Assembly (NCBI GenBank): GCA_016938515.1
Contig: JAFGUM010000258.1
Span: 1 to 11,742 of the forward strand
Source: Spirochaetales bacterium
GTDB lineage: Bacteria > Spirochaetota > Spirochaetia > Treponematales > UBA12059
DNA: 11,742 bases
Direction: 5' to 3'
Shown here: piece by piece, positions 6,572 to 11,742 of the stretch
Numbering within the stretch: the first letter of the stretch is position 1
Layout: each line of letters begins with the position of its first letter
Translations under genes and position numbers: made by a program
The notes under the pieces: generated by a model
Seen by the model: only the letters and a program-made list of their open reading frames with translations
Told to the model about the DNA's origin: nothing
Databases searched by the model: none

Positions 6572-7288
6572 GTGCGCTTTGAGGACGTGTCGTACCGTTA
6601 TAAAGGTGAAAGCTCCATGGCGGTAGCGGGCTTTTCGATGGAACTGAAGCAAGGTTCTGTCGTAGCGCTGCTCGGACCAAATGGTTCCGGCAAGTCAACG
6701 GTGCTCGGCATGGGGGCCGGGTGGCTCAGGGCCAGCTCTGGTAGCGTCCAGCAGGATGGCTCGGTTGCATTTCTGCCACAGACTGAACGCCTGGCTTTTG
6801 CCTTTACCTGCGTTGAGTACGTGTCTTTTGGCAGGGCTCCTCACCTGCCGTACCTGGCCCTGCCTTCCAGAGACGACGAGGAGCGTTCACTCGGGGCTCT
6901 AGCCGCGGTGGGAATGGAAAACCGGGCCAGGCGGCGTATAACAGCGTTGTCCGGCGGGGAGTTGCAGCTGGTAAGGATAGCGCGAGCCCTGGTGCAGGAA
7001 GCTTCGTACGTCTTGCTCGACGAGCCGAGTGACATGCTCGATCCGGCTCACGTCGCGACCATTGGAACTACAATCAGGCGCTTGGCCGATTCGGGCGTAG
7101 GCGTTCTTCTGTCTACGCATGACCTGGGCTTTGCCATCGATACCGCTGATGAAGCCGTGTTGATGCGCGAGGGTACAATTCTCGCAACCGGTCGCGTTGC
7201 GGAGGCACTAGAGTGTGCCGCGCTGGGAGAGCTGTACGGGACGCCGTTCCGCATGGCTTCCATCCCGACGCCGGCGCGCCAGAACTAA
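6572..7288 (+). CDS. ABC importer ATPase (FepC/BtuD-like)
   Basis: The 238-aa nucleotide-binding subunit powers the importer from the cytoplasmic side as a dimer. Motifs: Walker A GPNGSGKST (35-43), Q-loop Q70, signature LSGGE (126-130), Walker B YVLLDEP (146-152), D-loop SDMLD (153-157) and switch His183 in STHD. All catalytic residues are present. The GTG at 6572 is used because it follows the permease stop by 2 nt and starts the domain at its usual first strand (RFEDVSYRY); GGGGG at 6562-6566 could serve as a weak ribosome site. The frame extends upstream only inside the permease gene. It converges with the alkyltransferase gene, with 10 bp between stops and no convincing terminator. Confidence 0.9.
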   Translation: MRFEDVSYRYKGESSMAVAGFSMELKQGSVVALLGPNGSGKSTVLGMGAGWLRASSGSVQQDGSVAFLPQTERLAFAFTCVEYVSFGRAPHLPYLALPSRDDEERSLGALAAVGMENRARRRITALSGGELQLVRIARALVQEASYVLLDEPSDMLDPAHVATIGTTIRRLADSGVGVLLSTHDLGFAIDTADEAVLMREGTILATGRVAEALECAALGELYGTPFRMASIPTPARQN

Positions 7289-7298
7289 AACTGGTGGC

Positions 7299-7928
7299 TC
7301 AGGGAAGGTTGTCGCGCTCCATGTCCAGCAGCGCCTGTTTTCTTTCCAGCCCGCCACCGTATCCACCTGGTGACCCGTCTGCGTTTACCACGCGATGGCA
7401 CGGCACTATGATGGCTATCCGGTTGACGCTATTGGCGGCACCGACGGCCCGTGAAGCTCCGGGAGAGCCTATCGTCTTGGCTATATCGCCGTAGCTTCTC
7501 GTCTCGCCGTATGGGATCGAGAGCAGTGCCTTCCAGACGCGCTCCTGGAATGGCGAACCCGGCAGGGCGAACGGGATCGTAAAGGTTCGTAGCGCTCCGC
7601 CAAAATACCGGGAAAGCTGTCGTGACGTCTCTTGCAGAAGGCTATTATCACCAGGGGCTATAGGAAGCCTGCTCGTGCGGCGAAGCGTCGCTATCTGGGC
7701 TTCTATCGCGCGGCGGTCAGAAAAATCCAGAAACCGCAAGGCGTTTGAATCCGCTCCCGCTACCATGGGGCCCAGAGGCGTTTCCATCCACCCGAGGCGG
7801 ATGAACTCAACGCCGGCGGCGGGTTTGTCAAACAACCCCCCGAACGATCCCAGGAACCCATTAAAGTCTGTTGCCGCGCCCATGGCGGTCGAAGAGGCCG
7901 TGTTTGAACGAGATGCCACGTTTATCAT
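7299..7928 (-). CDS. ogt: Methylated-DNA--protein-cysteine methyltransferase (O6-alkylguanine repair)
   Basis: This suicide repair enzyme moves alkyl groups from O6-alkylguanine (and O4-alkylthymine) to its own cysteine. The active site is IVPCHRVV (174-181, Cys177). Further family elements are PFQERVW (126-132), PYGETRSYGDIA (139-150), SRAVGAAN (159-166, with the Arg finger) and GGYGGGLERK (188-197). The protein is 209 aa with about 45 residues ahead of the usual N-domain (starting near WMETPLGPM). That extension contains NGFLGSFGGLFDKPA (23-37), which resembles the end of an AraC-type helix-turn-helix, as in Ada-like fusions. The ATG at 7926-7928 is preferred over the in-frame ATG at 7962-7964 because a -10 box TATTAT lies 6 nt upstream and there is no ribosome site for either. 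Confidence 0.92.
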   Translation of the reverse strand: MINVASRSNTASSTAMGAATDFNGFLGSFGGLFDKPAAGVEFIRLGWMETPLGPMVAGADSNALRFLDFSDRRAIEAQIATLRRTSRLPIAPGDNSLLQETSRQLSRYFGGALRTFTIPFALPGSPFQERVWKALLSIPYGETRSYGDIAKTIGSPGASRAVGAANSVNRIAIIVPCHRVVNADGSPGGYGGGLERKQALLDMERDNLP

Positions 7929-7934
7929 GGTTAT

Positions 7935-7943
7935 ATAATAGCA
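7935..7943 (-). promoter_or_regulatory. Extended -10 promoter element of the alkyltransferase gene
   Basis: On the minus strand TGCTATTAT is an extended -10 (TGn plus a 5/6 hexamer at 7935-7940), ending 6 nt before the ATG. No good -35 is seen at 16-18 bp, as is usual for extended -10 promoters. The transcript would start at about the A of the ATG. Confidence 0.5.
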
Positions 7944-7976
7944 GGCAAATCGTGGCGGTGCCATAGGTGATCAGCG

Positions 7977-8010
7977 CCGGGCGCCGACTTTACCGTATCA
8001 TGGCGCCCGG
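7977..8010. repeat. 9-bp inverted repeat across the dnaE promoter, possible operator
   Basis: CCGGGCGCC (7977-7985) and GGCGCCCGG (8002-8010) are exact reverse complements with a 16-bp spacer that contains the dnaE -35 box; the second arm ends one base before the -10. Both arms include GGCGCC, 22 bp apart, roughly two helical turns. It lies upstream of the likely dnaE transcript, so DNA binding is more likely than an RNA hairpin. Confidence 0.45.
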
Positions 8011-8017
8011 GTATACT
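7989..8017 (+). promoter_or_regulatory. dnaE promoter
   Basis: TTTACC (7989-7994, 4/6) and TATACT (8012-8017, 5/6) are separated by exactly 17 bp. The -10 ends 6 nt before the dnaE ATG at 8024, placing +1 at or next to the start codon. No Shine-Dalgarno sequence precedes the ATG. Confidence 0.6.
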
Positions 8018-8023
8018 GCTGTC

Positions 8024-11000
8024 ATGTCCTTTGTCCACCTCCACGTACACAGCGATTATTCCCTTCTGGATGGCGCGGCCAGCGTTCAGGGGCTCGTCAA
8101 GAAAGCTGTCGAGTTTGGTATGCCAGGTCTTGCCATAACCGACCACGGCAACATGTTCGGCGCGCTCAAATTTTACAAGGAATGCGTCAAAGCCAGGATA
8201 AACCCGATCATCGGTAGTGAGTTTTACGTGGCAGGAGCCAGCCGCAAGGATAAAACAGGCACCGAGAGCGGAAACAAGTACTACCACCTCGTGCTCCTTG
8301 CCAGAAACGAGCAGGGGTACCGCAACCTTGCCAAGCTGTCTTCACGCTCGTACACCGAGGGTTTCTACTACAAGCCACGCATAGACTGGGAGTTGATAGA
8401 GGAATACCACGAGGGGCTCATCTGCTCTACCGCGTGCGTGGCCGGAGAGGTGCCGCAGCTCATCCTGCTGGGCAGGGTAAGCGACGCTGAACGCGTTGCC
8501 GGCAGGTACCGAGACCTGTTCGGCGCAGAAAACTACTTCCTGGAACTGCAGGATCATGGGATGGACGAAGAAGCCCGCGTAAACCGGGAGCTCGTGCCCA
8601 TGGCCAGAAGGCTTGGCGTCAAGCTTATTGCCACCAACGACGCGCACTACCTGGAGCGCACCGATGCGGCCGCTCACGATGCCCTCCTGTGCATAGGAAC
8701 CAACCGCAAGCTTTCAGATCAGAACCGTATGCGATTTCCTGGTTCTGATTTTTACCTCAAGAGCCCCGACGAGATGGCTGCCCTGTTTCGTGAAGTGCCC
8801 GAAGCCGTTGCCAATACCCTGCTCGTCAATGAAATGGTCAACGTCAAGATTCCACTGCCAGGACCGTTGCTGCCGGAATTTGCCATACCATCGTTCTATA
8901 GCGACGAGCACGACCGGCAGGCAGACCCGGAGGTGGAAAACGTAAAGGCCTTCATCGCCGCCATGTCAGATGACGACGTGTGCAAGCCCAACCCCTCGTA
9001 CGGCGTGGTGCCCACCGCGGAATTGGCACCGGGGGTGCGCACTGCTCTGGCGGAGCGGCTGGCTACGCCTGTTACGCGGTACTTCATCTGGGCGGGCTAT
9101 CGCGGACTGGCAAGACGATACCCCGGCTACGGTGAAGAAATAAGAAAACGACTCGATTACGAGCTTGCCACCATCATCTTGATGGACTTTGTAGGGTACT
9201 TTCTGATAGTTGCAGATTTTATCAACTGGGCCAAGGATCACGGTATTCCCGTTGGCCCTGGGCGCGGTTCGGGGGCTGGCTCGATTGTCGCTTATTCCCT
9301 GAGGATAACCGACATAGAACCACTGCGTTACGGCCTGCTCTTTGAGCGCTTTCTCAATCCTGAACGCGTATCGATGCCCGACTTCGACGTGGATTTCTGC
9401 TTCGAGCGACGGGGCGAGGTTATAGACTACGTGACGCAGACCTACGGCGGCGACAGGGTGGGGCAGATCATCACCTTTGGAACGCTCAAGGCCAAGGCTG
9501 TGCTCAAGGATGTGGCTCGCGCGCTTGACCTGTCTGTAGAAGAATCCAACGCCATCACGAAGCTCGTACCGGATGATCCAAAGATGACGCTGGCCAAGGC
9601 GTTCGAGATGGAGCCTAAACTCGCGGAGCTGGCGGAGAATCCCCGGTACCAGGAACTCTTCGAAATGGCGCGGAAGCTGGAGAACAAAAACCGGCATACG
9701 AGTTTCCACGCGGCGGGTATTGTCATAGGCAAGGGGCCGTTGGCAGACTACGTGCCGCTATTCAAGGATTCAAAAACAGGCATCGTGGCCACGCAGTACA
9801 CGATGGACTTGCTAGAGGAGTGCGGCCTCGTAAAGATGGATTTTCTGGGTCTCAAGACGCTCACGCTCATTCAGAACACGCTCCGCCTGATGAAGCGGCG
9901 CGGGATTGACATGGTAGAAGAAGCCATTCCCGAAACAGACGACAAAACCTTTGCCATGCTCTGCGAAGGCAGGAGTACGAGCGTCTTCCAGTTTGAGTCC
10001 GATGGTATGCAGGGGATACTCAGGCAGGCCAAGCCTGGTCGCATAGAAGACCTTATAGCTTTGAACGCGTTGTACCGGCCAGGCCCGATGGACAATATAC
10101 CGCAGTTTGTAGACTGCAAGCTCGGAAGGAAGCCCATCCGGTATCCACATCCGTCCTTGAAGTCAATACTTGAGGAGACGTACGGCGTAATTGTGTACCA
10201 GGAACAGGTAATGCAGGCTACGCAGATTCTGGCTGGCTATACGCTCGGCGGCGCCGACATACTCAGGCGCGCGATGAGCAAGAAAAAAACAGATGAGATG
10301 GCCAGGCAGCGCGCCCTGTTTACCGAGGGATGCGCCGTAACGCAGGGTATACCAGCCAAGGACGCCAACGAAATCTTTGACCTCCTTGAAAAATTCGCCG
10401 GATATGGCTTCAACAAGAGCCACGCGGCGGCGTATTCTGTCGTCGCGTACCGCACTGCGTGGCTCAAGGCCAACTACCCGGCAGAGTACATGGCGGCCAA
10501 TCTCACCAACGAAATAAACAATACGGAAAAGCTGACGCAGTACATCGCCGAAGCGAAGGCGATGGGGATAGCTCTCGTCGCGCCTGACATAAATAAATCA
10601 GAGGCTACGTTTTCGGTGGTTGACGGCTCCATAGTCTATGGTCTCATCGGCGTTAAGGGTGTTGGCGAGGGCGTCGTCGAGGCAATCGTTCAAGAGCGCT
10701 CCAAAGCCGGGGAGTACCTGGATTTTCTTGATTTTCTGGAACGCGTTGGCGTCCGCTCCATGAACAAGCGAGTCATCGAGACGCTCATCCAGGCTGGCTG
10801 TTTCGACGCTATGGGTCGTGGGCGCGCCGAACTCGTACTCAACCTTGAGCGCGCGTACGACTACGCGCAGAAGAAGGCGGAAGCTGGCGCTTTCGGGCAG
10901 GCAAGCCTGTTTGAGGCGTCTTCCGAAGAAGAGTTTCCGCCATTCAGGTTCGAGCCTACGGCCGAGCCGCCGCGCGCCGAAATCCTGCGGATGGAAAAGC

Positions 11001-11599
11001 AGCTGCTCGGGTTCTATTTTTCTGGCCATCCGCTCGACGAGTTCAAAGATCTGTACGACAAGTGCTGCGACGTTGATTTCAAGCACCTTGACAGGTCATC
11101 GGCGGATCGGGAGTACACGCTCGTGGGACAACTCGTTGAGTGGCGGGAAATCTTGACGCGCAAAGGCAAGAAAATGGCCTTTGGCAAGGTTGAGTGCTAT
11201 GGTGGTACTATCGATATAGTCGTATTCGCTTCTACCCTCGAAGCCAACCCCGGCCGTTTTGCCGTAGATGCCATAGTGTTCCTCAAGGGAACCATAGACA
11301 TGGGGCGCGAAACGCCGAGCTTCAAGGTAGACCGCCTCGTGGAGGCTTCCGAGCTCAAGGAGAAAAGCTATCGCACCATGCACATCGTACTGACCGCGGT
11401 GCGGGCAGAAAAGGATCTTGAGCCTCTGCGCGACATACTGTTTGGCTCGAGCGGACAGTGCGGTGTCATGCTGCACGTTCGCGACGCCGGCACCGAGGTA
11501 GCCGTAAAGGCTCACTCGCAGATACGCTGCTCGCCCCGCCCCGACCTCGTAGATCGCCTGCGCGAGGCACCCGCGGTCGCGGAAGTCTGGCTGGATTGA
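8024..11599 (+). CDS. dnaE: DNA polymerase III subunit alpha
   Basis: The catalytic subunit of the replicative polymerase (C-family), 1191 aa, complete. The N-terminal PHP domain begins FVHLHVHSDYS (3-13) and keeps metal ligands lost in E. coli (H5, H7, H9; ITDHGN at 38-43; NDAHY at 205-209). Palm: GPGRGSGAGS (411-420), catalytic Asp pair in MPDFDVDF (D453/D455), and YRPGPM with a following Asp (684-698) as the likely third carboxylate. Fingers: SHAAAYS near 799-805. A helix-hairpin-helix region lies near 875-930; the clamp-binding motif QASLF is at 959-963; an OB fold (VGQLVEW, 1034-1040) and a C-terminal domain follow. About 55 residues near 292-346 look inserted relative to usual DnaE. The ATG at 8024 fits the family N-terminus; upstream in-frame ATG (8000) and GTG (7967) lie in the promoter. 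Confidence 0.97.
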   Translation: MSFVHLHVHSDYSLLDGAASVQGLVKKAVEFGMPGLAITDHGNMFGALKFYKECVKARINPIIGSEFYVAGASRKDKTGTESGNKYYHLVLLARNEQGYRNLAKLSSRSYTEGFYYKPRIDWELIEEYHEGLICSTACVAGEVPQLILLGRVSDAERVAGRYRDLFGAENYFLELQDHGMDEEARVNRELVPMARRLGVKLIATNDAHYLERTDAAAHDALLCIGTNRKLSDQNRMRFPGSDFYLKSPDEMAALFREVPEAVANTLLVNEMVNVKIPLPGPLLPEFAIPSFYSDEHDRQADPEVENVKAFIAAMSDDDVCKPNPSYGVVPTAELAPGVRTALAERLATPVTRYFIWAGYRGLARRYPGYGEEIRKRLDYELATIILMDFVGYFLIVADFINWAKDHGIPVGPGRGSGAGSIVAYSLRITDIEPLRYGLLFERFLNPERVSMPDFDVDFCFERRGEVIDYVTQTYGGDRVGQIITFGTLKAKAVLKDVARALDLSVEESNAITKLVPDDPKMTLAKAFEMEPKLAELAENPRYQELFEMARKLENKNRHTSFHAAGIVIGKGPLADYVPLFKDSKTGIVATQYTMDLLEECGLVKMDFLGLKTLTLIQNTLRLMKRRGIDMVEEAIPETDDKTFAMLCEGRSTSVFQFESDGMQGILRQAKPGRIEDLIALNALYRPGPMDNIPQFVDCKLGRKPIRYPHPSLKSILEETYGVIVYQEQVMQATQILAGYTLGGADILRRAMSKKKTDEMARQRALFTEGCAVTQGIPAKDANEIFDLLEKFAGYGFNKSHAAAYSVVAYRTAWLKANYPAEYMAANLTNEINNTEKLTQYIAEAKAMGIALVAPDINKSEATFSVVDGSIVYGLIGVKGVGEGVVEAIVQERSKAGEYLDFLDFLERVGVRSMNKRVIETLIQAGCFDAMGRGRAELVLNLERAYDYAQKKAEAGAFGQASLFEASSEEEFPPFRFEPTAEPPRAEILRMEKQLLGFYFSGHPLDEFKDLYDKCCDVDFKHLDRSSADREYTLVGQLVEWREILTRKGKKMAFGKVECYGGTIDIVVFASTLEANPGRFAVDAIVFLKGTIDMGRETPSFKVDRLVEASELKEKSYRTMHIVLTAVRAEKDLEPLRDILFGSSGQCGVMLHVRDAGTEVAVKAHSQIRCSPRPDLVDRLREAPAVAEVWLD

Positions 11600-11644
11600 A
11601 GGCAGCCTGGTTGTGGCTTCGACAAAAACATCGATGTGGAGTAG

Positions 11645-11650
11645 TATAGT
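11645..11650 (+). promoter_or_regulatory. Candidate -10 box of the gene after dnaE
   Basis: TATAGT (5/6) ends 6 nt before the ATG at 11657. The best -35 is TCGACA (11619-11624, 5/6), but its 20-bp spacing is long. There is no Shine-Dalgarno sequence. The 57-bp gap after dnaE shows no clear terminator. Confidence 0.4.
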
Positions 11651-11656
11651 CTGATC

Positions 11657-11742
11657 ATGGGAGTTTCATCGTACAGCTCGTACCTCAAGACCATTCCAGT
11701 AAACCCGAGCATAGCCGCCAGGGTTCTAGAGATGGTGGAAAA
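11657..11742 (+). CDS. 5' end of an unidentified gene (possibly HDOD-like)
   Basis: An ATG at 11657 opens a frame that runs off the window, giving 28 complete codons. The segment IPVNPSIAARVLEMVE loosely resembles the first helix of HDOD domains (IPxLPxxAxRLLxLL), but this is far too short to assign. Frame use is supported by an open reading frame and by a -10-like box just upstream of the ATG. Confidence 0.5.
   Translation, partial: MGVSSYSSYLKTIPVNPSIAARVLEMVE

Noticed and set aside
7278..7305. Possible bidirectional terminator between the ATPase and alkyltransferase genes
   Set aside because: Only a 4-bp CCAG/CTGG stem with an A-rich loop; too weak to call.
8966..9709. Minus-strand open frame of 247 codons inside dnaE
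   Set aside because: Antisense shadow; dnaE palm motifs lie on the plus strand across the same bases and no promoter or ribosome site supports it.
11598..11620. Possible terminator after dnaE (AGCC/GGCT)
   Set aside because: Only a 4-bp stem with a 7-nt loop and no T-run after it.

Overview
The window is GC-rich, densely packed bacterial DNA carrying about ten protein genes. I see no RNA gene, mobile element or CRISPR array. The DnaE, with an intact PHP domain and a C-terminal clamp-binding motif, and the tail-anchored multi-CxxC zinc-ribbon protein remind me of spirochaete (Treponema/Spirochaeta-like) proteins. That is recollection, not a search result, so the phylum is tentative.

Layout. 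At 1-383 is the end of a plus-strand gene for a small zinc-ribbon protein with a C-terminal membrane helix; a possible alternative has one gene ending at 63 and the zinc-ribbon gene starting on an overlapping CTG. It converges with a minus-strand operon (3720 to 392) encoding a YbjN-like protein, a ClpA-type two-domain AAA+ unfoldase and a cupin. A 159-bp AT-richer divergent region (3721-3879) separates this operon from a plus-strand set: a MocA/MobA-like nucleotidyltransferase, then a FecCD/BtuCD-type metal-chelate importer (binding protein, permease, ATPase) with overlapping or nearly abutting genes. Next is a minus-strand O6-alkylguanine-DNA alkyltransferase. It diverges from dnaE (replicative DNA polymerase III alpha, complete), which is followed by the first codons of another gene cut by the window edge.

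How the genes work together. The Clp operon looks like a protein quality-control unit with two uncharacterised partners. The nucleotidyltransferase next to a BtuF/MolA-like importer could mean molybdenum or tungsten acquisition plus cofactor handling, but iron-siderophore, heme or cobamide uptake is not excluded. The alkyltransferase and DnaE share a divergent promoter region.

Most notable signal. Genes that begin their own transcription unit on plus-strand promoters, plus the alkyltransferase, have a -10-like hexamer 6-7 nt before the start codon and no Shine-Dalgarno sequence. Genes in the Clp operon have good Shine-Dalgarno sequences instead. This suggests systematic leaderless transcription. 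Other points of interest are a perfect 9-bp inverted repeat bracketing the dnaE -35 box, an apparent AraC-type helix-turn-helix remnant in the alkyltransferase, loss of the aromatic residue in the ClpA D1 pore loop, and an insertion of about 55 residues in DnaE.
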